Source: an uncultured Clostridia bacterium (lineage in GTDB: Bacteria; Bacillota; Clostridia; Oscillospirales; Ruminococcaceae). Taken from it: a DNA stretch of 64,000 bases. The position numbers and the translations under genes are program-made. Positions within the stretch are counted from its first letter, which is position 1; each line of letters opens with the position of its first letter. The stretch lies in NCBI GenBank assembly GCA_945923775.1, contig CAMELR010000001.1:155627-219626 (forward strand), given 5' to 3'. The notes beneath the pieces were generated by a model. The model did no database searches, was not told the origin of the DNA, and saw only the letters and a program-made list of their open reading frames with translations. Positions 18,975 to 27,713 of this stretch are shown piece by piece.

Positions 18975-19055
18975 AAAACCTCCCTGTGTGCGGCTCACGC
19001 CGCGTCGGAAAACCCCGCCGGGGCGCGGAACGCTCCGCACCCGCAGTCGGCGTTA

Positions 19056-22000
19056 TCAGTCTCTGTATTCTTCCATGGTATACGCCTCGAAGATATCGCC
19101 GACCTTGATGTCGGTGAACTTCTCAAGGCTGATACCGCACTCGTAGCCCGCAGCGACTTCCTTGACAGAATCCTTGAAGCGCTGGAGGCCTGCGATCTTG
19201 TCGTCGCCGACGATGATACCGTCGCGCACGATACGAACCTGGCCGTTTCTGGTGACCTTGCCGTCGAGGACGTAGGAACCAGCAACGATGCCAACGTTGG
19301 TGATCTTGTAGACCTGGCGTACCTCAACTCTGCCGAGGTCGACCTCTCTGAACTTCGGAGCAAGCATGCCCTTCATTGCGGCGGTGATATCCTCGATAGC
19401 GTCGTAAATTACGCGGTAAAGGCGGATCTCGATGCCGTCGCGCTTTGCGTTGTCCTGAGCGGACGGGTGAGGTCTTACGTTGAAGCCTACGATGATAGCT
19501 CCGGAAGCCGCAGCGAGCATTACGTCGCTCTCGCTTACCGCGCCTACCGCGCCGTGGATAACGCGTACGCGAACTTCCTCGTTGGAGAGCTTCTCGAGGG
19601 ACTGCTTAACAGCCTCGACGGAGCCCTGTACGTCCGCCTTGACGATGATCGGAAGCTCCTTGACGGTGCCTTCCTCGATGGAGGAGAACAGATTGTCGAG
19701 AGTTACCTGGTGGTAAGCTCTGAACTGCTCTTCCTTAGCTTCCTGGCGGCGCTTCTCAACGAGTTCCCTTGCAAGCTTCTCGTCCTCTACGGCGGCGAAT
19801 GTATCGCCCGCGGAGGGAACGTCCGCGAGACCCATGATCTCAACAGGAACGGACGGGCCAGCTTCCTTGACGGTTCTGCCCTTGTCGTCGCGCATTACGC
19901 GGACTCTTCCGACGGACATACCCGCGATGAGCACGTCGCCTGCGTGGAGAGTACCGTTCTGAACCAGCACGGTAGCGATAGGACCTCTGCCCTTATCCAG
20001 ACGAGCCTCGATGACTGCGCCGGTGGCGAGTCTGTCGGGGTTAGCCTTGAGTTCGAGCACGTCTGCGGTCAGGCAAACCATCTCGAGCAGGGTGTTGATG
20101 CCCTCGCCAGTCTTAGCGGAAACAGGAACGCAGATAACGTCGCCGCCCCACTCCTCGCAAACGAGGTCGTACTTGGTGAGCTCTTCCTTGATCTTGTCGG
20201 GGTTTGCGCCTTCCTTATCCATCTTGTTGATTGCAACGATGATGGAAACTCCGGCTGCCTTCGCGTGGTTGATAGCCTCAACGGTCTGCGGCATGATACC
20301 GTCGTCCGCTGCAACTACCAGTATAGCGATATCGGTAACGCTCGCACCGCGCGCTCTCATGGAGGTGAACGCCTCGTGACCCGGGGTATCCAGGAATGTG
20401 ATATCGCGGTCGTTTATGTGCACTCTGTACGCACCGATGTGCTGTGTGATACCGCCTGCCTCTGTGGTGGTAACGCTTGCGTGTCTGATATAGTCGAGCA
20501 GCGAGGTCTTGCCGTGGTCAACGTGACCCATTACAACAACGACCGGATCACGCGGCTGGAGGCTCTCGGGATCGTCGGGAGTATCCTCGAACAGTCTCTC
20601 CTCGATGGTAACGACAACTTCCTTCTCGACCTTTGCGCCGAGTTCCTCGGCAACGAGGGAAGCGGTATCGAAGTCGATGGTTTCGTTGAGGTTAGCCATA
20701 ACGCCGAGGTTGAACAGCTTCTTGATGACCTCGGTAGCTGTTACCTTCAGGCGGGAAGCCAGCTCGGAAACAACGATCTCGTCCGGGATCTGCACCTTGA
20801 GCTGCTGCTTTCTTGCGCGCTCAAGCTCCAGGCGCTTGAGCTTCTGAGCCTCGGTCTCGCGCTTGCTGTTGTAGGGCTTGCCCTTCTGCTGGGACTTCTG
20901 CTGTATCTTCTGCTTGCGCTGGAAGCTCTCGTTGCTCATGCGGGAAGCGGGAGCGATGGTCTCGTAGCGCTCGTTGTACTTGTCAAGCTCAACATAGCTG
21001 CCGCGGGTGTCGACCATCTTTGTGACCTGCTCGCCGCGCTGAACAGCTTCGCCCTTCTGCTTCTGCATGGGCGGAGTATTAACCTTGATCTTGGAGGAGT
21101 CGATAGCTGGCTTCTTGATGTTCTGCTTTGCAGAATCAGCCAGCGGGTTAACGGCTTCCTTGCGGACCTCGCCGCGGTTGTCGCGGTTGAAGCCGCCGTT
21201 TCTGTTATTGTTGAATCCGGGGCGGTCGCCGTTGCGGTTGTTATTGAATGCCGGACGGTCGCCGTTCCTGTTGCCGTTGAACGCGGGACGGTCGCCGTTT
21301 CTGTTATTGTTGAATGCCGGACGGTCGCCGTTGTTATTGTCGCGGTTAAATCCGGGACGATCACCGCGGTTGTTGTTGAACTGCGGTCTGTCGCCGTTAT
21401 TATTGTCGCGGTTAAATCCGGGGCGGTCGCCATTGCGGTTATTGTTGAACGGTCTGTCGCCGCGGTTGTTATTGAACTGCTGGCGGTCGCCGTTGGCTCT
21501 GGGAGCGGGTCTGTCCTGACGCTCCTGCTGAGCGGGCTTCTGCTCGGGCTTGGACTCCGCCTTTGCTTCCGGCTTCGGCTCGGACTTTGCCTCGGGCTTT
21601 TCTTCCGGCTTGGGTTCGGGCTTTGCTTCTGCCTTGACCTCCGGCTTTGCCTCGGGCTTGGGCTCTGCCTTTGCTTCGGGCTTAGGCTCGGGCTTCGCCT
21701 CGACCTTTGCTTCAGCCTTGGGAGCAGCCTTTGCTTCCGGCTTGGTCTCGGACTTTACTTCGGGCTTTGCCTCTGCCTTTGCTTCAGCCTTAGGCTCCTC
21801 TGCGGGAGCTTCTTCCTTCTTTGCGGCAGGCTTCTTTCTTGCGGCAGGCTTCTTCTCCTCCGCCTTTGGCTTCTCGGTTTTCTTGTCAGCGGTAGCCTTG
21901 AAATATTCGTCAAAGTCCTTGACTTCGCCCTTCTTCGAGAACACCTCGAGAACGTAGCTAACCTCCTGATCCGTAAGGGAGGTCTGCGCCTTCTTAGTTC

Positions 22001-22097
22001 CCTCGAACGCACCCTCGAGCAGCTCAATGACTGCGCTGCGGTCTGCGCCGATATCAGCCGCTATATCCTGTACACGATACTTTTTGTTATTTGGCAA
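19056..22097 (-). CDS. infB: Translation initiation factor IF-2 with long repetitive N-terminus
   Basis: GTPase that brings initiator tRNA to the 30S subunit. The order is: an IF2-N-like helix domain (residues 1-65); about 130 residues of Lys-Pro-Glu-Ala repeats; about 120 residues rich in Asn/Arg/Gly with nine GDR units; a second IF2-N domain near 440-490; the G domain with [20 protein letters not shown] and NKMDKE; and the C-terminal domains. Start is TTG at 22097, nine bases after GGAGG. At 1013 residues it is longer than the usual 700-900. Confidence 0.97.
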   Translation of the reverse strand: MPNNKKYRVQDIAADIGADRSAVIELLEGAFEGTKKAQTSLTDQEVSYVLEVFSKKGEVKDFDEYFKATADKKTEKPKAEEKKPAARKKPAAKKEEAPAEEPKAEAKAEAKPEVKSETKPEAKAAPKAEAKVEAKPEPKPEAKAEPKPEAKPEVKAEAKPEPKPEEKPEAKSEPKPEAKAESKPEQKPAQQERQDRPAPRANGDRQQFNNNRGDRPFNNNRNGDRPGFNRDNNNGDRPQFNNNRGDRPGFNRDNNNGDRPAFNNNRNGDRPAFNGNRNGDRPAFNNNRNGDRPGFNNNRNGGFNRDNRGEVRKEAVNPLADSAKQNIKKPAIDSSKIKVNTPPMQKQKGEAVQRGEQVTKMVDTRGSYVELDKYNERYETIAPASRMSNESFQRKQKIQQKSQQKGKPYNSKRETEAQKLKRLELERARKQQLKVQIPDEIVVSELASRLKVTATEVIKKLFNLGVMANLNETIDFDTASLVAEELGAKVEKEVVVTIEERLFEDTPDDPESLQPRDPVVVVMGHVDHGKTSLLDYIRHASVTTTEAGGITQHIGAYRVHINDRDITFLDTPGHEAFTSMRARGASVTDIAILVVAADDGIMPQTVEAINHAKAAGVSIIVAINKMDKEGANPDKIKEELTKYDLVCEEWGGDVICVPVSAKTGEGINTLLEMVCLTADVLELKANPDRLATGAVIEARLDKGRGPIATVLVQNGTLHAGDVLIAGMSVGRVRVMRDDKGRTVKEAGPSVPVEIMGLADVPSAGDTFAAVEDEKLARELVEKRRQEAKEEQFRAYHQVTLDNLFSSIEEGTVKELPIIVKADVQGSVEAVKQSLEKLSNEEVRVRVIHGAVGAVSESDVMLAAASGAIIVGFNVRPHPSAQDNAKRDGIEIRLYRVIYDAIEDITAAMKGMLAPKFREVDLGRVEVRQVYKITNVGIVAGSYVLDGKVTRNGQVRIVRDGIIVGDDKIAGLQRFKDSVKEVAAGYECGISLEKFTDIKVGDIFEAYTMEEYRD
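21190..21500 (-). repeat. In-frame tandem repeats inside infB
   Basis: Degenerate units of about 30-36 bases encode Asn-Arg-Gly-Asp-Arg-Pro-type motifs (nine GDR copies). They translate continuously in the infB frame and likely form a disordered, positively charged, RNA-binding-like linker. Copy number may vary between strains. Confidence 0.8.
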
Positions 22098-22114
22098 TGT
22101 AACTTTCCTCCATA

Positions 22115-22420
22115 CTATTCACTTATATGTCTTGTGATAGAGCCGTAAAGACCCGCGTCGAGCACCAGAAAGATACCCGTGCGCTTTCCGACAGCTTCCT
22201 TTGCGTCGTCCATCGTAAAATCTCCGTGGACGACCGGTGTGCCGCGCTTCTCTGCATGAAAGCAGATCTCCTTTTCTGTTTTCGGCGACACGTCCGAAGC
22301 CAGAATAATGCCCGCTGCCTTTGACTTAGGCGCATTCATTTCCTGCACAGCCGCGTCAAAGCCCATAACGAGCTTTCCGGCACGGCGGCAAAGGCAGATC
22401 GTCGAAAGTTCCTTATTTAT
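22115..22420 (-). CDS. ylxQ: L7Ae/L30e-type ribosomal-associated protein YlxQ, apparent ATA start
   Basis: Small RNA-binding protein of the L7Ae family encoded between ylxR and infB. The first ATG (22366) would cut off the conserved N-terminal segment [14 protein letters not shown]. In the same frame homology-like sequence extends back to an in-frame TGA at 22427-22429, and no ATG, GTG, TTG or CTG occurs before 22366. ATA at 22418-22420 sits ten bases after AAGGAG, within the end of ylxR, and gives a natural N-terminus MNKELSTI. I therefore place the start there; a base change from ATG is the alternative. Confidence 0.82.
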   Translation of the reverse strand: MNKELSTICLCRRAGKLVMGFDAAVQEMNAPKSKAAGIILASDVSPKTEKEICFHAEKRGTPVVHGDFTMDDAKEAVGKRTGIFLVLDAGLYGSITRHISE

Positions 22421-22682
22421 CCGAGGTCAGCTCCTTTTCGAGAATTTCATATATATCATCGGGAATAGCGCATTTCAGACCGCGTTCCAGCTTTCTGCCC
22501 TTCCGTGCCAGCTCAAGGCATTCCCTGCTCCGGCAGAGGTACGCGCCGCGTCCCGGTTTCTTTCCGGTGAGGTCTACGGAGAGCTCGCCCTCCTTGCTGC
22601 GGACTATCCTCACCGCGCCTTTTTTTCCTATCATTTCACCGCAGCCTATGCACTTACGCATCGGAACGTGCTTTTCCTGCAT
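22413..22682 (-). CDS. ylxR: YlxR/RnpM (DUF448) RNA-binding protein
   Basis: An 89-residue basic protein of the YlxR family; members bind RNase P RNA in Firmicutes (RnpM). The diagnostic MRKCIGCGE, GRGAYLCRSREC and LERGLKC segments are present. It follows nusA by 9 bases and overlaps ylxQ by 8, in the classic nusA-ylxR-ylxQ-infB order. Confidence 0.96.
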   Translation of the reverse strand: MQEKHVPMRKCIGCGEMIGKKGAVRIVRSKEGELSVDLTGKKPGRGAYLCRSRECLELARKGRKLERGLKCAIPDDIYEILEKELTSDK

Positions 22683-22691
22683 GGCGGCTCC

Positions 22692-23933
22692 TTATTCCTC
22701 AGTTGAGGACTCGGTGGCTGCCGCTTCCTCTGCGGGAGCCTCAGCCTGTGCGGGAGCTTCCTCGGCGGGTGCCTCTGCAGGCTCCTCGGGAACATACTCG
22801 GTCACGATGAGGTCCTCGGGAGTTACCTTGCTCTCAGCCTTGATGTCGATTTTGCAGTTAGTGAGCTTTGCAGCCAGCAGCGCGTTCTGACCCTTGTTGC
22901 CGATCGCGAGGGAGAGCTGATTATCAGGAACGATAGCCTTGCACTCCTTCTTCTTGGGGTCGGGGTTGGTAATTACCACGCGGAGTACCTCAGCGGGCTT
23001 GAGCGCCTGCTTGATGAACTCCTCGAGATCCTCGCTCCACAGAACAACGTCGACCTTCTCGCCCTTGAGCTCCTTGGTAACGGCGTTGATACGGGACTTC
23101 TGGGTACCTATGCACGCGCCCACTGCGTCAACGTTGGGGTCGTTGCTGATGACCGCGATCTTGGAGCGCGAACCAGCCGCACGGCTGACAGCCTTGATCT
23201 CAACGGTTCCGTCGTAGATCTCGGGGCACTCAAGCTCGAACAGGCGCTTGATGAGGCCTCTGTCGGTTCTGGTGATGCGGAGGCTCTGCTTCTTCGCGCC
23301 TTCCTTATATTCTTTGGAAACGCCGGTGATATATACCTTGATGATATCGCCGACATGAAGCACCTCGCCGGGGATCTGGTCTGCTCTCATCAGCAGTACT
23401 TCGTTGTGGTTGATCTCAATGGTCGCATGACCAGTCTTGGGTTCGATCTTTGTAACGAGCGCGGATACTGCCTCGTTCTCATACTCGCCCCACATCTCGC
23501 TGAGCTGCTGACGCTCGATATCGCGGAATCCCTGCTTGATGAGGTCCTTCGCGTTCTTTGCTGCGATACGCTTGAACTCGTGCGGGTCGATCGGAACGCG
23601 GATCTTGTCGCCCACCTGCGCCGCCGGGTTGAGCTTGCGTGCTTCCTCGAGAACTATCTCGATCTCCGGCTCATACAGGGTGTCGACCACCTCGATGACT
23701 TCCTTAAGTACGCTCACGTTGAAGATCTTCCTGTCGAAATCTATGTTGACGAACACGCACTCGCTGTCCTTGTCCTCAACGTGCATGCTGGTCTTGAGGC
23801 TCTTTTCGATAGCGCTCTTGATCTTCTCAGCGAACACGTCCTTGTCGATACCCTTTTCAGCAGCGTAAGCGGCAAGCGCGTCAAAAAATTCAGTGATGTC
23901 GTTCTGGGGCTGCTGTACTTTCTTCTTAGCCAT
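22692..23933 (-). CDS. nusA: Transcription termination/antitermination factor NusA
   Basis: Binds RNA polymerase and nascent RNA to control pausing and termination. The N-terminal polymerase-binding domain, an S1 domain (about residues 135-200) and two KH domains (GACIGTQKSRINAVTKELKG is split between motif and helix; the second has LSLAIGNKGQNALLAAKL) are in order. The last 40 residues are acidic Glu/Ala/Pro-rich low complexity and replace the C-terminal repeats of proteobacterial NusA. 413 residues. Confidence 0.97.
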   Translation of the reverse strand: MAKKKVQQPQNDITEFFDALAAYAAEKGIDKDVFAEKIKSAIEKSLKTSMHVEDKDSECVFVNIDFDRKIFNVSVLKEVIEVVDTLYEPEIEIVLEEARKLNPAAQVGDKIRVPIDPHEFKRIAAKNAKDLIKQGFRDIERQQLSEMWGEYENEAVSALVTKIEPKTGHATIEINHNEVLLMRADQIPGEVLHVGDIIKVYITGVSKEYKEGAKKQSLRITRTDRGLIKRLFELECPEIYDGTVEIKAVSRAAGSRSKIAVISNDPNVDAVGACIGTQKSRINAVTKELKGEKVDVVLWSEDLEEFIKQALKPAEVLRVVITNPDPKKKECKAIVPDNQLSLAIGNKGQNALLAAKLTNCKIDIKAESKVTPEDLIVTEYVPEEPAEAPAEEAPAQAEAPAEEAAATESSTEE

Positions 23934-23970
23934 TTTCCGTTAATTCCTCCATTAAAATATTAAGCCGCGG

Positions 23971-24477
23971 TCACTCATCGCCATCTAGCAGTTCATGATC
24001 GTCAAAATCGTCGTAGTTCATTGCCGAGATATCGGCGGCGGGAAGCGAGATCTCCCCGAAATCGCCGGTCAGCGTGATCTTTTCGCCGTCGTATCCCGAA
24101 AGCACGCACTTGAAGTCCTTGGACGGCGCGCCATCGCACAGCTTGTAGGTCTTGACCCTCACCTTTTTTCCTATCGACTGCTCAAGCTGGGCAAGCCTTC
24201 TCACGGAACGCTCAAGCCCCGCGGAGCCTATCTCCAGATAGTCGATCTTGTCGATGAAATACTGCTCGTCGATGATGGAGTTTATCTCCCCGTCGATGGA
24301 TTCGCAGTCGTCGATGGAAACGCCGTGCGGCTTGTCGATGAAGATACGCAGATACCATTTTGCGCCCTCCTTCGCGAACCAGACGTCCCACAGCGAGAAA
24401 CCATGGCCCTCGACTATCGGTCTTACCGCGGCCTCAGCCGCAGCCTCGATAGTGCTGAACCCCTTTGCAAGTGCCAT
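23971..24477 (-). CDS. rimP: Ribosome maturation factor RimP
   Basis: Helps 30S assembly. The N-terminal domain holds LWDVWFAKEGAKWYLRIFID and the conserved IDDCESIDGEI; the linking segment is YLEIGSAGLERSVRR, a close match to the family SPGLDRPL motif. A C-terminal SH3-like part and acidic tail follow. ATG at 24477 is chosen because of an AAAGGAG site; upstream frame is non-homologous. First gene of the nine-gene translation operon. Confidence 0.95.
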   Translation of the reverse strand: MALAKGFSTIEAAAEAAVRPIVEGHGFSLWDVWFAKEGAKWYLRIFIDKPHGVSIDDCESIDGEINSIIDEQYFIDKIDYLEIGSAGLERSVRRLAQLEQSIGKKVRVKTYKLCDGAPSKDFKCVLSGYDGEKITLTGDFGEISLPAADISAMNYDDFDDHELLDGDE

Positions 24478-24542
24478 TAAGCCAGCTCCTTTCAGAATAT
24501 GCAGCAGGACAGGCAAAAACCGCCTGCCCCCGATTAAAACTT

Positions 24543-24569
24543 AAAGACTGGAGCGGAACCCCAGTCTTT
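24543..24569 (-). promoter_or_regulatory. Leader hairpin upstream of rimP
   Basis: A perfect 9-bp stem (AAAGACTGG / CCAGTCTTT) lies in the roughly 105-base untranslated leader between the rimP promoter and start. It is followed by a weak T-rich stretch (AAGTTTTAATC) on the minus strand. It could be an attenuator or an RNA-stability element; the sequence does not decide. Confidence 0.5.
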
Positions 24570-24589
24570 AGTCTAATCTATCTTGTATT

Positions 24590-24618
24590 ATTATACCACG
24601 TTTATTTCAGAAAATCAA
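24590..24618 (-). promoter_or_regulatory. Sigma-A promoter of the rimP-nusA-infB operon
   Basis: Minus strand -35 TTGATT (24613-24618), 17-base spacer, perfect -10 TATAAT (24590-24595). Confidence 0.9.
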
Positions 24619-24718
24619 TAGGTTTTTTGAAAAAACAGCGTAAAAATCCCGTTTTTAACCGCCCAGCACCATGAAGCCAAAAAAGAAAACCTTCTTAGAG
24701 GTTTCACAGAAACATCTA

Positions 24719-24747
24719 TTGACAATCATTCAAACAAGTGATATAAT
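24719..24747 (+). promoter_or_regulatory. Consensus promoter of the AT-rich orphan gene
   Basis: Perfect TTGACA (24719-24724), 17-base spacer and perfect TATAAT (24742-24747). The AAGGAGG ribosome site begins only seven bases after the -10, so the leader is about 15 bases. Confidence 0.9.
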
Positions 24748-24768
24748 ATGATCAAGGAGGAATGAACA

Positions 24769-25314
24769 ATGGAAACAACAGAAATTCTTACGAAGCTTCT
24801 TATCCAAATTAATGATCTGTCGATTCTAATGAACAATCTGACGGGACGAGTTACAGCGCTTGAAAAGCAGATCGATGAGCTGAAAAAGGAAGCGCGTACG
24901 ATACCCCAAAGCAATACTAGTTCAGCAGAGCCCATGCTCGCAAACTACAAGGTTAATCGCATGCGCCAGGCAAAGGACTCACAGCAGTATTTATTTAACG
25001 GAATGCCATACGGAAAAGGTCGTCTTGTTCTTGAAGTAGTTCGAAAGTACGCTGCTGATAACCCCGCCACAACTGCTGATGAACTCGAAATCATTTTTGA
25101 CGGTTCTATTCAGGGTTCGATCGGCGTAGTCAGAAAGCTCAACGAACTTTCAAGATTTTCTTCTGATCCTCAAAATAGATTCTTTCTAAACCAAGATGAT
25201 ATTATTCAAACCGCAACAGACGAATGCGCTGTCTGCAATCAGTGGAGCGTATACAATATCGACAAATTCATCGACCGTGCAAGAGAACTTGGTTTCACTA
25301 TAGAAAAAATATAA
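24769..25314 (+). CDS. AT-rich orphan protein with coiled coil and C-terminal conserved domain
   Basis: A 181-residue soluble protein. Residues 1-45 form a heptad-rich coiled coil (LTGRVTALEKQIDELKK); residues 75-181 hold a small domain starting PYGKGRLVLEVVRKY. I recall similar GKGRLVL segments as appended domains in proteins of restriction, defence and prophage loci, but I cannot name the family. Base composition and codon use are clearly more AT-rich than neighbours, suggesting recent transfer. Perfect promoter and ribosome site argue it is expressed. Confidence 0.8.
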   Translation: METTEILTKLLIQINDLSILMNNLTGRVTALEKQIDELKKEARTIPQSNTSSAEPMLANYKVNRMRQAKDSQQYLFNGMPYGKGRLVLEVVRKYAADNPATTADELEIIFDGSIQGSIGVVRKLNELSRFSSDPQNRFFLNQDDIIQTATDECAVCNQWSVYNIDKFIDRARELGFTIEKI

Positions 25315-25356
25315 CTTCTTTTTTATATGGATACAGTTCAATTTGCCAGTATCGAC

Positions 25357-25385
25357 TTGACAAATATACGGAAACGTGCTATAAT
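25357..25385 (+). promoter_or_regulatory. Sigma-A promoter of the proS T-box transcript
   Basis: TTGACA (25357-25362), 17-base spacer, TATAAT (25380-25385). Both hexamers are perfect. Confidence 0.92.
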
Positions 25386-25435
25386 CAAACCAATGAATAC
25401 GAAAAGCTGTGACAAGAAACAGTAGGCACATCGGA

Positions 25436-25656
25436 TTTTCAGAGAGACGGCGGCAGGTGCGAGCCGTTATTGAAGATATGCCGAACCCGTCTTAGAGCTG
25501 CGCCCGGAACCCGCGAGAGCGGAAGTAAGCGGCGCCGGTGCTCACCGTTACATGAGAAAGCGTTGCAGACGCTGAGCGCGGGGTCTCCCCGAATCCAGGT
25601 GGTAACACGGACTTTGTACAGTTCGCCCTGAGCCTTTTTAGGTTCAGGGCTTTTTG
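25436..25656 (+). ncRNA. T-box leader (proline) upstream of proS
   Basis: Senses uncharged tRNA-Pro and controls proS by antitermination. The conserved AGAGAG start of stem I is at 25441, a GAACCC segment at 25483-25488 places CCC (a Pro codon) where the specifier is expected, and the T-box sequence AGGTGGTAACACGG is at 25597-25610. A terminator follows: stem GCCCTGAGCC / GGTTCAGGGC (25625-25650) with five T. The specifier assignment follows from the pattern of known T-boxes and from the gene downstream. Confidence 0.92.
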
Positions 25657-25700
25657 TATTCTCTGAGAAATTTCGAAACAAGACGAAAGGAAGAAAACAC

Positions 25701-27425
25701 ATGAAACTTGAAAAGTTAGTAGGCGACCGCTTCAAGCAGCGCCCCTCCGACTGCAATATCGACAGCCACGCGCTGATGATACGCGGCGGCTACATGAAGT
25801 ACGTTGCGAACGGCATTTTCTCCAGCTACATGCCCTTAAAGCGCATAACCCGCAAGATAGAGCAGATAATCCGCGAGGAAATGGACGCTATCGACGGCCA
25901 GGAGGTATCCTTCCCTGTTGTAATGCCTGCGACCCTCTGGCAGGAGTCCGGCAGATACGAGAGCATCGGCAGCGAGCTTCTCCGCTTCACCGACCGCAAC
26001 AAGGCGCAGATGGTCCTCGGCATGACCCACGAGGAGGCCGCCGTGCAGCTCGTGCGCGAGTATGCGAACAGCTACTCCAAGTATCCGTTCATGATCTACC
26101 AGATACAGACCAAGTTCCGCGACGAGGCGCGTCCCCGCGGCGGACTTATCCGCGTGCGCGAGTTCACTATGAAGGACGCGTATTCCTTCCACACCTCCCA
26201 GGAGGATCTCGAGGAATACTACATGCGCTGCCACAAGGCGTATGAGCGTATCTACGCCCGCGCCGGCATTCCCGAGGTAATTTCCGTAAAGTCCGATTCC
26301 GGCATGATGGGCGGAAGCATCTCCCACGAGTTCATGCTGCTCACTCCTATCGGCGAGGACTCCATCGCGATATGCAAGGACTGCGGATTCCGCGCTAACA
26401 TGGAAGCGGCCGAGTCCATAATCGAGAACACCCGCGACGCCGAGAGCCAGCCCCTCACCGAGGTACACACCCCGAATATCCACACCATCGAGGATATCTG
26501 CGAGTTCCTGCACACCCCACAGGACAAGAGCTGCAAGGCGGTAGTATACCAGCGCAACCACGACGACAGCTACGTTGTAGTATTTATCCGCGGCGACCTC
26601 GACATCAACGAGACAAAGCTCACAAACTTCCTCGGCTGCGATATCCACCCGGCTGTTATCACTCCTGAGTGCGGACTCAACGCGGGTTACATCGGGCCGT
26701 TAGGTCTCCCCGAGGGCATGACCGTGCTGTTTGACCGCTCCCTCCAGAACACGAACAACCTCTCCTGCGGCGCAAACAAGGAGGAGTACCACTACACCGG
26801 TCTCGACATCGACCGCGACTGCAAGAATGTCGAGTACCACGACTTCGCGAAGATCATCGAAGGCGGTATCTGCCCGAGCTGCGGCAAGAGGCACATCACC
26901 ATCTCCCGCGGCATCGAGGTCGGCAACATATTCCAGCTCGGAACCAAGTACACCAAGAGCATGGGCATGACCTACCTTGACAAGGACGGCAACACTCAGA
27001 CACCTATCATGGGCTGCTATGGTATCGGCGTAGGCAGACTTGCCGCTTCCGTATGCGAGGCTCATCACGATGATTACGGTCCCATCTGGCCGATGGCGAT
27101 TGCTCCGTGGCAGGTACACATCTGCGCAGTACGCGCCGACGATGCCGAGGTCAAGGAGAAGGCGGACGCACTCTACGAGGAGCTTCAGAAGCGCGGCGTA
27201 GAGGTGATCTACGACGACCGTGCAGTAAGCGCAGGCGTAATGTTCTCCGACGCCGACCTGCTGGGAATCCCGCTCCGCGTTATCGTAAGCCCGAGAAACC
27301 TCAAGGACGGCGTAATCGAGATCTCCGCAAGAGACAAGAGCTTCAGCGAGAAGCTGAACCCCGCCGACGTTGCAGACAGGATCCAGGAAAAGATCGCTGA
27401 AATGATGCAGTTCGACGTTGAATAA
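25701..27425 (+). CDS. proS: Prolyl-tRNA synthetase, bacterial type
   Basis: Class II synthetase of the long bacterial form (574 residues) with an editing insertion between motifs 2 and 3. Motif 2 is visible around QIQTKFRDEARPRGGLIRVREFTMKD split over strand and loop; the inserted domain covers about residues 230-380, including GADxS-like NNLSCGANKEEYHYTG; motif 3 has GCYGIGVGRL near 445; a C-terminal anticodon-binding domain follows. Regulated by the T-box just upstream and ended by a strong terminator. Confidence 0.98.
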   Translation: MKLEKLVGDRFKQRPSDCNIDSHALMIRGGYMKYVANGIFSSYMPLKRITRKIEQIIREEMDAIDGQEVSFPVVMPATLWQESGRYESIGSELLRFTDRNKAQMVLGMTHEEAAVQLVREYANSYSKYPFMIYQIQTKFRDEARPRGGLIRVREFTMKDAYSFHTSQEDLEEYYMRCHKAYERIYARAGIPEVISVKSDSGMMGGSISHEFMLLTPIGEDSIAICKDCGFRANMEAAESIIENTRDAESQPLTEVHTPNIHTIEDICEFLHTPQDKSCKAVVYQRNHDDSYVVVFIRGDLDINETKLTNFLGCDIHPAVITPECGLNAGYIGPLGLPEGMTVLFDRSLQNTNNLSCGANKEEYHYTGLDIDRDCKNVEYHDFAKIIEGGICPSCGKRHITISRGIEVGNIFQLGTKYTKSMGMTYLDKDGNTQTPIMGCYGIGVGRLAASVCEAHHDDYGPIWPMAIAPWQVHICAVRADDAEVKEKADALYEELQKRGVEVIYDDRAVSAGVMFSDADLLGIPLRVIVSPRNLKDGVIEISARDKSFSEKLNPADVADRIQEKIAEMMQFDVE

Positions 27426-27430
27426 GCAAG

Positions 27431-27461
27431 ATCCCCCGGGGCGCCGCTCCGGGGGATTTTT
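27431..27461 (+). terminator. Intrinsic terminator of proS
   Basis: Perfect 9-bp stem ATCCCCCGG / CCGGGGGAT (27431-27439, 27449-27457) followed by T-rich sequence. Confidence 0.92.
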
Positions 27462-27470
27462 ACAGCGAAA

Positions 27471-27709
27471 ACCGGGACAGCAGACCTGCCCCGGTGAGAC
27501 CGTCGAAAAAGTCACTAAAGTGACTTTTCCGCCGAACATCCGCGCCGCGCGCACGGTTTGTCGGCAAAGCCGACAAACCGCACACTTGCGCGGATAGAAG
27601 TGTTTTTTGCCCCGGGAAACCCGTGGCAAAAAACGGATTTCAAATGCCTGCTTCGCAGGCAGAATTGACTTTTTCGACAAACTGACCGGGACAGCAGACC
27701 TGCCCCGGT
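27471..27709. repeat. Multi-hairpin repeat element flanked by 25-bp direct repeats
   Basis: Two identical 25-base copies (27471-27495 and 27685-27709), themselves hairpins, flank a 177-bp segment with 13-base terminal inverted repeats GTCGAAAAAGTCA (27502-27514, 27666-27678). Inside are four further perfect or near-perfect hairpins: 27507-27528 (10 bp), 27554-27580 (12 bp, enclosed by ATCCGCG/CGCGGAT arms), 27602-27634 (10 bp plus an inner 4 bp) and 27645-27661 (7 bp). No reading frame is present. It resembles a MITE-like or REP-like intergenic element. Confidence 0.75.
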
Positions 27710-27713
27710 TTGT

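Noticed and set aside
19467..22148. An 893-codon plus-strand frame opposite infB, and the Ala/Ser/Gly/Phe repeat frame at 21550-21957
   Set aside because: Both are complements of infB and its repeats; the low-complexity Leu- or Phe-rich translation is what the repeat complement would give.
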